A DNA stretch of 64,000 bases from Hanleya hanleyi. Lineage: Eukaryota > Mollusca > Polyplacophora > Lepidopleurida > Hanleyidae. Where the stretch lies: contig JAVTVY010025150.1 of assembly GCA_036873755.1 (NCBI GenBank), positions 1 through 64,000 of the forward strand. Direction: 5' to 3'. The position numbers and the translations under genes were made by a program. The notes under the pieces are model-generated. The model was not told the origin of the DNA. It did no database searches and saw only the letters and a list, made by a program, of their open reading frames with translations. How positions within the stretch are numbered: the first letter of the stretch is position 1; each line of letters starts with the position of its first letter. Shown in pieces: positions 12,156-23,111 of this stretch.

Positions 12156-15100
12156 GTATGAAAGAATATGATTCTCTTACTTAGCATGGATTAATTCAGT
12201 CTCTTGTGTCTGAAATTTGCGAGAGCTGTTGATCACTTTCCTGGATATCTTATTGCGAGAGTGATCACTGTATTGCGAGAGTGATCACTGTATTGCGAGA
12301 GTGATTAACTCCCTTTGGTATTACTCTCTAATACATTTTAGTTCAAATGATAGTGATCACTCCCCATAGAAACGAGACTGATGCATGGATTTCACAGAAC
12401 CAACATTTCAGCCAATTTACAAAGAAACTGTTGAATTGTTTCGACTGATAAAGCAGGTTACTGTCAAATAATAGAACTTGACAATTGGGTTCCGAGGCAT
12501 TAGTTAACAGAAAACCAAAAATGTTGCACCATATTCTGAAATCTGCCGGCATGTAGTATTCCTGGAGCCTTAATTTTGACCAATTGAGAAAATCCATTGT
12601 TCAGATCTGCTATTTCTTTTCAAGTTCCTTTTTCTTAAAATAATGGGTGGAGAGTTGGAGTTTCTATCATCAGTACCTTCATTGAATTAAATAATGGGAA
12701 GAGGCTTTAAGCTTTGTGTATGGTGGTTTAAATTTCCATCTCAAAGATTGGAGTAGACCAAGCAGTCCCAGAGAAGAAAGCAATTTTTGACTCAATACAG
12801 AGGACGTTTCAAAAAGATTTTCGATGTTTTCTGTCATAGGATGAAAAACCCAAAGTAGAGGATCTAGACGAGGATGAGGAAGAGGACAAAAAGAAAGACA
12901 AGAAGAAGAAAAAGATCAAGGAGAAATACACCGAGGATGAAGAACTAAACAAGACCAAACCCCTGTGGACCCGTAACCCAGACGACATCACACAGGAGGA
13001 ATATGGAGAGTTCTACAAATCCCTGACAAATGACTGGGAAGATCACCTGGCTGTCAAGGTAAAAGAAGGGGAGAACAAATTTGAATTTTGAAATGTTCCA
13101 ATGTTGACTGTGATAAACTTGAAACATAGATTGTCATTTCTTGTCTAACTCCGTTGGATTGCCTTGGCCATAAACAGCCGACAACTGTTACTGCATGTAA
13201 AGCAAGCATTGTGCGATTTTTAGTAGAATGTAATTAATGTGCTGGAAATGGCTTCTTTGGTTTCTGAAATTCTGAAAATACCTAAACCTAGTTCAAAAGT
13301 AAAGATGTTACTGATATGACAAAGGCCAATCATGGGAAGATGAAAAAAAAAGAGTATTTTATATCTTGCGCTCTTGTTTTTTTTCCATTGTACAGCACTT
13401 TTCTGTGGAGGGACAGTTGGAATTCCGGGCACTCCTTTTCGCTCCTCGTCGGGCACCCTTTGACCTGTTTGAGAATCGCAAGAAGAGGAACAACATCAAA
13501 CTGTATGTGCGCCGAGTTTTCATCATGGACAACTGTGAGGATTTGATCCCCGAGTATCTGAACTTTATTCGTGGCGTGGTCGACTCTGAAGACTTGCCCC
13601 TGAACATTTCCCGAGAAATGCTTCAGCAGAGCAAGATCCTCAAAGTTATACGTAAAAATCTTGTGAAGAAATGCATGGAGCTGTTCGATGACCTTGCTGA
13701 AGACAAAGACAACTTCAAGAAATTTTATGAACAGTTTGGCAAAAATTTGAAGGTTGGTACTCTAATTGATCTTGTCACAGACTGACCATATCGGCACTGC
13801 AACAGCACTGAAGCTACTTGTTCAACAGATATGAATCATCCAGGATTCTACTTTACAAGAATTCTATGTTGATCTTACCCTGATTACCTGGAAAACTCGA
13901 AACACCTTTTGGGCCTGTTTGGCAGGGGGGAGAGGAGTTGTCGATGCTTCAAGTGCTTTCATATTTTAAAATCCAACCATTCACATCCCTGCAGTTCCAC
14001 TATTGCTGAACACGACATTAAACCTTAATTCTCTCTTTCTCTTCTGTAGATTTTAAGGTTTACAATTTCCTAGACTAGTATTAGCTATTCTAGAAACCAC
14101 ATTTAGGCCATCCTTAAAAATATGCCTGTTTCAGGTAACGGACCATTGCAAAAGATGGGTAGGTAGGTAGGTAGGCAATTTTTTTTTATTTTTTTTATTT
14201 TTTCCTGGTAGGCACATTTGAAAGTGGAGTTCAATCACCTACGACACTACAAATCTCAATATGGGTATATGTTGGAAAGTTTTGTCCATTAACATGACAA
14301 AGGAAAAACAATACCACAAAGGCCAGGAGTCTGGATAATTGAATTTATTCCATTTAGGCGGCCTTGGAAAGTAATTGTATTATGTTAATATTAATTGAAC
14401 ATAAAATTGATGCCTTTCCCCAATAACAATATTGTTGTTGATATAAGCGTGAAAAAATATATACACCTTTTTATCAACCACCTACCATAAACATAATGAA
14501 TTAAAAATTCATTCATGCAAACTTACGTTTTCATTCTGCATTTCCTGAATGACCGCATTGAACAAAAGATGCTTTCCGTTGGATGTCTGACTCTCGTCTT
14601 TTTTTTCGGGCCAGTAACGTCCCCTAGCACTATTTAGCATCACCTCGAATGCATTTGTGGCTGACGGAGGCGGCTCAATGACTGCACATGATTTTAAATA
14701 AAAAGACATCCGTCCTATTTCTCCGTCCAGTTGGAGAAGATCACCAACTGTCAAGCCAGAGTCGCAACTAAACGATGTCGAGGAGTCCGCATTCAATCTA
14801 GAAACCGTTATGGTTTCTATTTCTGCCTCGACATCCTGCACGATTGACTAAGACCTCGAGAAGTGTCTATGTCGTCGACACGAGGGTTATATGATTGTTT
14901 TTTAAAACATTTCCACTTTGTATCACGGAAACAGAAAATACCGCGCCATTTTAGTTCCCGGAACGGCAAGGGAGACAACTACAGCTTTTTGTCACGGGCA
15001 ATAACTAAAGCCCCGAGATTTGCCATGTGCTTCCGGTATCGCTGAATTCAGTTCTGTTAACGACCGGCGAACATTTTATTGTGAAAAAAAAATGTATTTT

Positions 15101-18100
15101 AGAGCAGCGAGAACAATCATTTGTAGAAGATAGACGAATTGAATTAGCTTGCAAATACAGACCAGGTTTGGATTTTATTTCTCTTCTCGTGAAAAAAAAA
15201 TAATAATAAAACCGCCGACCCTCGATTTTCAGTTTTTGATGGGTCGGTCGGGTTACCGGAAACCCAGATAATTTTAAGGACGGCCTTACATCTCTGCAGT
15301 ACCACTATTGCTGAATGCAACATTAAACCTGAATTCTCTCTTTCTCTTCTGTAGATTTTAAGGTTTACAATTTCCTAGACTAGTATTAGCTATTCTAGAA
15401 ACCGCATTTTTCGAACAGGGAATGGGTATACAAGTCATTATCCCTGATGAATCCAGATGAATCGCAAGCTTTTCCTGAAAAATCCATTTTTAACCTGCAA
15501 GTACTGTGCACGTTATGTTGTAACAAACTCGTGAATTGAACTTTTTCAGTTGGGAATGCATGAGGACACAACAAACAGAAAGAAATTGTGTGAATTTTTG
15601 CGCTACCACACCTCGACAAGTGGGGATGAGATGTCCTCACTGAACGAGTATGTCTCGAGGATGAAAGAAAACCAGAAGGATATGTATTACATCACAGGTA
15701 AAAACTTGTACTTCTGACCATATTCTACGGCTCGGTGAGATTTTTTAACAGGTCAATTATAGAAGCACAATTTGACCATATTATTCGGTCTTCAGCTACA
15801 TTGAAAAGATGTGTTTGAAATCTGACCATTGAAAAGACATTGCCAAAAGTGTTCACCTACCCGTTGGTTCATCTTTTTATAGTTCCATTATCCAGAAGTC
15901 CCACAATTTAATTTCGTATAAACAAGAATGAATGGAAGTCCTTTTGCTAGTTCCTTTCTGTTTGATAAAATTGATCATGAACATTTGCCTGATTTTAGAT
16001 GGCAGTCCTAATCTCAAAACATTTCACATGAGAAATGTTCCATTGTCAAATTTCATTTAATGCAGTGCTCTTTCTTTTGACCATTGTATTTGGTCAGTTG
16101 CTTGCTTTCCCAGGCAAGTGGTAATCGGGGGTGAGAATTTTTTAAAGGGGCCCCCCTCCCTTTATCGATTTAACAGAAGATATTTGGATGCATATTCACC
16201 GGTACTTGCTATTCTAGTTGAACTCTTTGATTGATATCCATTTATTCTGAGCGAGTTCAGTCTGAAAGTTCTGTGTGAAACTAAAGTGTACATTGCTGGA
16301 TTTTGAAGGTGAAAGCCGAGACACAGTGCAGAATTCTGCCTTTGTTGAACGGGTGAAGAAGCGTGGGTTTGAGGTTATCTACATGATTGATCCCATTGAT
16401 GAATACGCCGTCCAACAGTTGAAGGAATACGAAGGCAAACAGCTGGTGTGCGTGACAAAGGAGGGCCTCGTTCTTCCCGAGGATGAGGAAGATAAGAAGC
16501 TATTCGAGGAGGCCAAGTCAAGGTTTGAGGGTCTCTGTAAAGTGATGAAGGAAATCCTAGACAAGAAAGTCGAAAAGGCAAGTGTAGGCATCTCGGTAGC
16601 AGGCACAGAGAATTTCATCAACAGTGGGGACCACAACTTTGTATCCAGGGCTGTGTATTGACCTGTATTTCATATGACCATATTATCATGTTAAGTCGCT
16701 CTTGATAATTATTTAGTTTTCCATCATTTGGGGTTAATTAAATTCCAGATCTTATTTATAGTTACATTGAAGCATTTTTTTAGCGAAAGCATCTCAAACC
16801 AATAGGAAAGCCTGTGTATATTTATCGATATTATGCCCTAGTTGTATTCTGTTCATGACAATTTGACCTCCAGCATGGCCTGAGAATCTGGCTGCATGGT
16901 ATCGTGCAGATATTCAAATGTTCCCCTTTCACACAGCTACATGTTATTTTTTCTTGTGAACAGGTGGTGGTATCCAACAGGCTGGTTACCTCCCCTTGCT
17001 GCATCGTGACGAGTCAATACGGCTGGTCCGCCAACATGGAGCGCATCATGAAAGCCCAGGCCCTGCGGGACACGAGCACTATGGGATACATGGCCGCCAA
17101 GAAACATCTAGAGATTAACCCTGACCACCAGATCGTCAAGTCATTGTCGGAGAAGATCTCCGCAGACAAGAACGACAAGGCGGTGAAGGACTTGGTGATG
17201 TTGCTGTTTGAAACCGCTCTCCTGGCCTCTGGCTTCAGCTTGGAAGATACGGTTACCCACTCCAACAGGATATATAGGATGATCAAACTGGGTCTAGGTG
17301 AGTAGTCGGCATGGTTTCTAATCTTGGAAACTTCCTCTAGGATACTAGTGATATAATACCCTTGAAGGAATTGGACATACCCTTGAAGGAGGTTGGACAT
17401 GAAATTGCTTGAAAAGAAAGAGTAAAGTTGTCTGGATTGCTTAAAATGTCGTTAATCCTGATGGTTTAAATATTTGACAGTGCCACAAGTTCTCCCAATC
17501 TCATTCCTCAGTTTGGATCACGGCGATCGTCGTCCTTGCTCCTCTGATGAAAACCAATGTTTATATGTTCACTGGTGAGGGATCAGACCTCGTGTTTCAA
17601 CTTTTATTCATAGAGTGGTGACCCCAATTAGATAACATCATGCGAAGACATAACATTGCAGCATGACCTCAAAAACAAAATTGTATCAATTCTGGCGAAG
17701 ACAACACTGCAGCATGACCTGAACACAAAATCGTGTCGGTTCTGGTCGTGTGACCTCTTTAGTGCAACCAGATAACCTGCTATTAAACCTTGTTTGAAAG
17801 GGTCGGGTCATTTGGTACCAGATTGATTGGTCAGTTTCTCAGAAAAGGCGACATTACCCTATTTCTTCTAATTTTTTTAACAGCATGTTTAGTCTAAGAA
17901 GCAAAAGAAGAAATTGTCAACTGAGGCTAAATATTGAGGCATGGATATGTTCTTTATCCCAAGAACTGAAAAGTTAGCTAGTGAAATTTGTAGATTGTTA
18001 GCAGAATTTCTCAGCAGATGCCTGAAGTGTTGCCGTCTGAATAATTAGAAGAAATAGGGTATATCCAAGAAGAGAAATCCAAGGATGATCCATACGGTCT

Positions 18101-18462
18101 ATGAAACTTCAGTAGTAGTGGTTACCAAGAATGTGAATTCCCTGGCCAAATGAAAATCTTACAAAAAGCTAAATCGATTCATTTTTATTATACGACTGAT
18201 ACAGGACCTGGAAGCAGTCGGACCTGTCTGATCATCAACATTTGGCCTATCTTGCTCATGTTGAAAACAAATTATGAGAAATTATTGAAAATCTTGATTT
18301 TGCTTCTTTCACACTGGTTACTTCCCTTTGACAGGAATTGATGAGGAGGAAAGTGTGCCTGTGGAAGCCGAGGCTGCTGGTGGTGACGCTGGAACAGATG
18401 ATATGCCCCCACTGGAGGGCGAAGACGAGGATGATGCTTCCAAAATGGAAGAAGTGGACTAA
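11403..18462 (+). CDS. HSP90: Heat shock protein HSP90, cytosolic; complete, 7 coding exons
   Basis: Cytosolic ATP-dependent chaperone that acts as a dimer to mature kinases, receptors and other clients. Coding exons are 11403-12155, 12840-13058, 13396-13752, 15550-15697, 16309-16577, 16964-17297 and 18335-18462; joined they give 735 residues, close to the family's usual 720-735. Visible features: N-terminal GHKL ATPase with the family signature [20 protein letters not shown] (catalytic Glu about residue 44), DTGIGM (ATP-binding Asp about 90) and the lid glycines GQFGVGF (about 129-135); a charged Glu/Lys linker (about 225-285); the middle domain with the NISREMLQQ catalytic loop; and the C-terminal MEEVD that docks TPR co-chaperones and marks the cytosolic form (no KDEL). 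All frames join without indels. Six introns interrupt the coding part. The start is the first ATG, directly after a splice acceptor. Certain as to family; alpha/beta naming does not apply. Confidence 0.98.
12251..12305. repeat. 20-bp minisatellite in the first coding intron of HSP90
   Basis: The unit tattgcgagagtgatcactg occurs 2.75 times head to tail. A related gtgatca vocabulary occurs at 54540-54780. Confidence 0.9.
12840..13058 (+). CDS. HSP90: HSP90 coding exon 2 (linker to middle domain)
   Basis: 73 codons, phase 0 at both ends, preceded by tcatag and followed by gtaaaa. Encodes the second half of the acidic/lysine linker and then the conserved [20 protein letters not shown] block that opens the middle domain. 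Confidence 0.97.
13396..13752 (+). CDS. HSP90: HSP90 coding exon 3 (middle domain, catalytic loop)
   Basis: 119 codons, phase 0 at both ends, acceptor tgtacag, donor gttggt. Starts [10 protein letters not shown] and contains [10 protein letters not shown] and [11 protein letters not shown]; the Arg in this loop contacts the ATP gamma-phosphate in the family. Confidence 0.97.
13984..14105. repeat. Direct repeat copy A flanking a transposon in HSP90 intron 3
   Basis: About 120 bp, from catccctgcag to aaaccacattta, nearly identical to 15289-15409. The two copies sit immediately on either side of the Harbinger-like element at 14106-15285. Confidence 0.9.
14106..15285. mobile_element. PIF/Harbinger-like DNA transposon in HSP90 intron 3
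   Basis: Imperfect terminal inverted repeats of about 45 bp begin GGCC(A/G)TCCTTAAAA at both ends, flanked by the trinucleotide TTA (14103-14105 and 15286-15288), the target duplication typical of PIF/Harbinger. No DDE transposase or Myb-like ORF is evident in its 1.18 kb, so it is non-autonomous. It carries one - strand exon-like ORF (14527-14841). Confidence 0.75.
14527..14841 (-). CDS. Unidentified exon-like ORF inside the Harbinger-like element
   Basis: From ATG at 14841 the ORF reads 105 codons to a perfect donor, AAAAC/gtaagt (donor at 14526-14521), and splices out in phase 0; without splicing it ends a few codons later. The protein starts [16 protein letters not shown], has a Ser/Thr/Asp-rich first part and then [21 protein letters not shown] do not recognise the family. 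No following exon was found between the donor and the element end. It could be a captured host first exon or an element-encoded accessory protein. Confidence 0.4.
15289..15409. repeat. Direct repeat copy B flanking the same transposon
   Basis: Partner of 13984-14105, differing at only a handful of positions, for example catctctgcag against catccctgcag. Confidence 0.9.
15550..15697 (+). CDS. HSP90: HSP90 coding exon 4
   Basis: 148 nt (49 codons plus one base), acceptor tttttcag, donor gtaaaa, phase 1 end. Encodes [13 protein letters not shown] through [13 protein letters not shown], a conserved middle-domain segment. Confidence 0.97.
16309..16577 (+). CDS. HSP90: HSP90 coding exon 5, followed by a GC donor
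   Basis: 269 nt; begins in phase 1 after an AAG-type acceptor and encodes [20 protein letters not shown] to DKKVEK. The next exon continues VVVSNRL, so the exon must end at 16577, where the intron begins gcaagt instead of gt. Confidence 0.95.
16578..16963 (+). other. GC-AG intron of HSP90
   Basis: The intron starts AG/gcaagt, the exact consensus for the minor GC donor class, and ends cag at 16963. Joining 16577 to 16964 restores the conserved KKVEKVVVSNRL sequence. The nearest GT in this region would add residues and break the frame. Confidence 0.9.
16964..17297 (+). CDS. HSP90: HSP90 coding exon 6 (C-terminal dimerisation domain)
   Basis: 334 nt, phase 0 start and phase 1 end, donor gtgagt. 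Encodes [20 protein letters not shown], then the [13 protein letters not shown] and [15 protein letters not shown] blocks, the C-terminal dimerisation domain. Confidence 0.97.
17643..17745. repeat. Two tandem copies of a ~52-bp unit in HSP90 intron 6
   Basis: gcgaagacataacattgcag and gcgaagacaacactgcagca each start a unit of about 52 bp, both containing gcagcatgacct and a final attctg/gttctg. Confidence 0.8.
17858..18058. mobile_element. TA-flanked MITE in HSP90 intron 6
   Basis: About 200 bp bounded by perfect inverted repeats CCCTATTTCTTCTAATT and its complement, each next to TA, as expected for a Tc1/mariner-type miniature element. No coding capacity. Confidence 0.65.
18335..18462 (+). 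CDS. HSP90: HSP90 final coding exon with MEEVD and stop
   Basis: Acceptor ttgacag. Encodes [16 protein letters not shown], an acidic tail with [10 protein letters not shown] and the terminal MEEVD, then TAA at 18460-18462. Confidence 0.97.
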
Positions 18463-19010
18463 TTAGACTCTGCCACAATTAATTGATTTTGTCTGTGAGA
18501 ATATCCATCGATCCATATTCACTCTTTGTGTGGCCATTCAGAAATGTCCTACATGACTGAACTTCAATGTAGAATTTTGTTGCACACATAATTGGGGAAC
18601 CAGATGTGTTTCACTGAAGAAAACTGATTTTGCTTTACAGTATTTATTAAAACCCACTTTGCAGATTTATTACTTTCAACAAAGTGTCGATATTTCTTCA
18701 TTTGTGCTGTTTTATAAAAAAAAAACGGTGATATCATTCGTTCAAAGACATTTCGTGCCATGTTCATTCATTTTGTGCTGTTCCTACGGTGATAATTGCC
18801 ATTTTGGTATAGCTTCATTAGCATCATTTCATGTGGAAACTTCTTAAACAACTGTGTTAGAAAGAAAAAATAATTATTGAAAGAAGAAAAAAAATTGTAA
18901 AAGTGATTATAAATACAAAGACTTTCAAACAGCTAAATGTTTTGTTATTTTTATACGCTTTGGGCCTTTCAATCTGTCTTCTAATGTTGGATATGGTTGT
19001 AAATTAAAAG
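18463..19010 (+). other. HSP90 3' UTR with candidate poly(A) signals
   Basis: AT-rich sequence after the stop. AATAAA variants (attaaa) occur at 18646-18651 and 19003-19008; the second is followed by a T/G-rich stretch. Which is used cannot be decided from sequence alone. Confidence 0.5.
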
Positions 19011-19034
19011 AACCACTCTCTGCATCTTTGTCTT

Positions 19035-19258
19035 TTATCTGTCTGGTATTGTCGGAGAGGCAAGTTCGAACATCGAGTTGACCATCTTCCCCTCTTGTAA
19101 CGTCGATAGGTTCAGTTGTACATGTACATGGAGATGACCATTTTCGTCAAATACGTGGGTCATATATGGGACGATGACTTCATCGCCAGAAAGTAAATAG
19201 TAGAGCTCCGGTTGAAGAAGTTTATTGCATTGGGGCTCTCCTATGATGCAGTCTATAC
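19035..19258 (-). CDS. Probable terminal exon of an unidentified gene, convergent with HSP90
   Basis: On the - strand a pyrimidine-rich acceptor ending ttgcag precedes an open frame (phase 1) that starts IDCIIGEPQCNKLLQPELYY and ends SPTIPDR followed by TAA (19037-19035). Codon choice looks coding-like and the residues are globular rather than low-complexity. I do not recognise the family, and I could not find matching exons upstream on this strand. Its 3' end would overlap that of HSP90. The frame stays open to an ATG at 19289, so a longer ORF is possible. Confidence 0.35.
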
Positions 19259-19289
19259 CTGCAAGGATGGGTCCCGACACCCAACTCAT

Positions 19290-20600
19290 TTGAATTGGAA
19301 ACTACCTCTGGTGATGGGTCCTGCTCTGTGTCCCTCCCTATAATCCTATATATTTTTAGTTTAATTATCATAAGGCACTCGTATGAAGTCCTCCCTACAC
19401 TGTGAGATGGATTCTAGCCTCAGGGCTCTTGTCTCGCAACTGGGCCTAGCCTGTATGTCTGGAATTTACTTCAAACTTCACCTGTATTGTTACTGATTGT
19501 GAAGAAGCCTGTTGATTCTGAGCAATGTGTCCGAGATAAAATATCAAACGATATATACTGTAAGCAGATGACTGTGCATTGTTAAATCATCATTTGTAAA
19601 AATCCTAGAACCCAAATCTGAATCCAGCCAATCTGTATGATGAGTTCTACTGAACCATCAAAGTGTAGTTTGTTCATGTGATTCAACAGGAGTCCGATTA
19701 GGGGTCCAGGTAGGCTTAATTCTAGTACAGCCTTGCCTAGTTATCTAGGCTTGAGGCTGCAGGCTTCAGTTTAAAATTTTCTTTTATAAAACCAGGTGGT
19801 GAATCGCTGATCAAATTTATTAGAACAGGCAGGTGAGAACGTGGTTCAAAATCCTGCATATAATTCAATATTTCTAACGTTATTTCAATGATTTTAAAGG
19901 GTGGTCAAATTTATTAGAACAGCTGATTGAATTGTCCTCAAATTAGTGGGCGATTGAATTTTGATTGGCGGATTGAATTATTAGAGGGATTACCAGTGTG
20001 AAGTGCACCTTTCAAGAATGTTGAACAGAAGACGTTGATATTGTAAGAATTTTATTTCCAGTTCAGTAAGAGATGAGAAGCACAATTCTCGTGTTTGGTG
20101 TATGAACATAACCCACCCTCATTCAGCATAAAATCACATTTGAACTCCTATATTGGCTCTGAAAATACACATACACTGCCCTAATAGCTGTTCTCAAGTA
20201 GGCCCTACACATTTGGATAACCATTGAATCTAGAACAGACCATTGAAATAGCTGTGGTTCTGTGAAGTACTTAATTGTTTATCTGTATATATAACTTTAG
20301 TAGAGCAGCTGGGGTGCTGAACTGGTCAGATCACTAAATGATCCCAATGGTACTGCAGATGCCAGGCTGTTTGCATGGCCTATTACTCGAATCCTCCTGC
20401 CCCTTCCCGCCCGGCTTTGGAACAATAGGTCAAATTTAGTACAACTAAAAATAATAGAACTAGAAAAAAATTTCTTTAAAGGTTCTAACAAATTGTCCCA
20501 ACACCCCATACTTCTCTGATGCTAGATTGTTGTAAGAGGTTATATTTGTCATTTTATTGAGATTCATTTCTGGGAATGGTCCAAGGTTAAAGAAATTAAT
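19290..20600. other. Intergenic, with a decayed SINE-like segment
   Basis: No supported exon. At 20300-20440 a segment with weak tRNA promoter-like boxes (ctggtcagatca, ttactcgaatcc) may be an old SINE. The paired repeat at 19808-19985 is listed separately. Confidence 0.4.
19808..19985. repeat. Paired tgatcaaatttattagaaca repeat, locus 1
   Basis: Two copies of the motif about 94 bp apart, followed by gggcgattgaatt boxes. Same arrangement at 26551, 38930 and 56690. Confidence 0.7.
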
Positions 20601-20603
20601 TTG

Positions 20604-20973
20604 AAACCCTCCATTACCACGCCTGTTTGAAAACGGCGGAGGCTGTGACCTGCTGACCCATGACGTCCGAGTCGGATTACTTAGTTCATGGCAAGAAATC
20701 GTAGTGAATGTTCTAATCAGCATTTCCATTGTAACTACAGCAACGTCACAAAGCTAAAATATAATGCCTGTTGACATCCTGTCATGCCAAACCCTCCATT
20801 ACCACACCTGTTTGAAAACGGCGGAGGCTGTGACCTGCTGACCCATGACGTCCGAGTCGGATTACTTAGTTCATGGCAAGAAATCGTAGTGAATGTTCTA
20901 ATCAGCATTTCCATTGTAACTACAGCAACGTCACAAAGCTAAAATATAATGCCTGTTGACATCCTGTCATGCC
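20604..20973. repeat. Tandem duplication, 2 x 185 bp
   Basis: 20604-20788 and 20789-20973 are almost identical (visible difference: accacgcctg / accacacctg). Both contain gtgacctgctgacccatgac. Confidence 0.95.
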
Positions 20974-21634
20974 AAATTGTTGTTCAACCACATCATATGT
21001 CCGACACAACTGACTATTAGATATTATTTGACGTGATCGTTATCAGACAAAGACGTCAGGGGTCAGAGGTTATGGCTTCAATATGTTTTTCACCACACCT
21101 GTTTTATTGTGTTAAAAAAATTCAATTCAATGTAATTTTTCTTTAAAAAAAAATATCAACTTGTTCTTTACACAACTTCTCTGTGTGTGTGCATGCAAAG
21201 TGCGCCAGGGGGTATTTGGTGGAACCTTGAATGTACTCCCACTCAACAATTTTGTAATTTTGGAGGGTAGTCCTTGGCTTTCCCAAAATACAGCATTGCC
21301 CACTTTTTTTTTAGCCAGAAGATCTTGGTCTTCTCAAACAGGTCATTCACCTGTTGCAAATAGTTGCATGTCCGCTGACAGGACCACTTACTTACATAAG
21401 CTGCATTTTCCAAGCATATGGGTCACATGATCCGCACAGAAAAACTTTCTGGTCACTTGATTTTTCAAGATGGATTGCCAAACTCGATAAACTGGGTGAC
21501 GAAGCCATAAGGGTGTAGGTATGCGGTTCTAAACCGATTTGCAAACTTGTGTATTGGATGCATGGTGGAGTGGCCGGAACGAACCAATGCATGAAAACTT
21601 CGCAAAAATATAAGATAAAAGTTGTTCTGCAAAG

Positions 21635-22085
21635 GACCTGGCGTGGATTAATGAAATTTTGGCCCCCCATTAGCTGCGGTTTGGAGTTCCAATGTGAAAG
21701 TATACGTATGAAGCCAGTCCAGAACCAAAACCGTGTTTGGGCAACAAACAGGAGGTGCCGTTTGGAATGCCAATATGAAAGTATACGTATTGTGCCAGTC
21801 CAGAACAAAAACCGTGTTTGGGCAACAACAAACTATTGGTATGGTCAATATTTCAAGGTCAAGTATATCTTGGTTATCGACAAGCTTCATATGTTTGCGG
21901 AAGGAAAAATATGCTGTTTTCACCTTGAAATAGACTATTTTGCACAAATTCACTACTTCAAGATGCGTACAAACTACTCAGAACATAAAACAAGATAATA
22001 CACTTTACGCCAACTAATATTTCACTTGGGCACTCCAAACCGTACCTCGTGGGGGACAAAATCTCATTAAACCGCGCCAGGTCAT
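21635..22085. mobile_element. Inverted-repeat element with internal 83-bp duplication
   Basis: Left arm gacctggcgtggattaatga and right arm (complement) gacctggcgcggtttaatga extend about 55 bp. Inside, two 83-bp units (from 21674 and 21757) share gtgaaagtatacgtat / atgaaagtatacgtat and accgtgtttgggcaac. MITE-like; no transposase. Confidence 0.7.
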
Positions 22086-22678
22086 ATATCACTTTGAAGC
22101 ACCATGGGCAGTTGTTCCACCGTTGCTCTGATTGGCTATTAGCCGAAATGTGTATCAACTGACTGCTTTATGGCCAGCATAGCTGCTGAATACAAAAAAC
22201 CCGACGTGGCATTCGGAGATTTACGCAGAAATTCAGCACTGAAATTCTATGAATTACGAAATGTAAAAACCTATCATTTTGCTAAAACATTCTCAATGTC
22301 TGACAAAACTAATGACCCATTTCATACAGATAAATCATTGTAGGGTGTGTACACAATTTTATATATGCCTGTTTTCTGTGCTGACCAATCTACCAAGGGC
22401 AGTGTATACCACTATTGCGAACTCGTGCATACATCCAGGCATGCACGTCTAATTTCTGTACAAATATCACGATTGTTACGTCATTGACCCACAAGGGAGA
22501 CAATCCAATAGACTGTTGTCCATCACTGAGCCGTCCTCAACTGTTTTACCATTATTCCTGATTTTAGTGTGGACATATACAAGTATGCATCTGCAATAAA
22601 TGAAAATATTTACTTTACTGATGGACATGAAAATAGTCAAATGAGATCTTGAATTTGGATAAACAAAGTTTGGTTTAA

Positions 22679-22843
22679 AGGGGTTACCCAGAGCTCAAAC
22701 ACGAGTGATGTATAATTTTCGTATAGCAGCAAGATTTTCTCATTTTTCCATAATTTCTGGTGAATATGACGGTGGATAAACCAACACATGATGAAATAGC
22801 GCTCGCATGTGCAGCACATTGTATTGAGCATGGAGTAAACCCT
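22679..22843. mobile_element. 165-bp TTAA-flanked MITE
   Basis: TTAA at 22675-22678 and 22844-22847, with short inverted ends AGGGGTTAC / AGGGTTTAC. Consistent with a piggyBac-type miniature element; short ends keep confidence moderate. Confidence 0.5.
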
Positions 22844-23111
22844 TTAAATACAGCTATATCAAAACTGAATTGATACAAGGATGCGAGTTTTAAATATAAA
22901 TAACTCCCTTGTGTGTGACCATAAAAAGCAGATTGTTTTGTTGTTCTAATTGCCAAATCAATTTTTTCTTCAAGATTACATAGGCCTGCTGAAATGTTCG
23001 CCTTAAATAAATGGCGATGGTCAATTGTATAATATAGAGCTTTGCCGGGCAGGGTTACAATCCATTGAGGAGTGGCAGAACTACACCAACATTGCCATCA
23101 AAGCAATTGCT

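Noticed and set aside
21549..21998. 149-codon ORF
   Set aside because: Covers an inverted-repeat element and its internal duplicated units.
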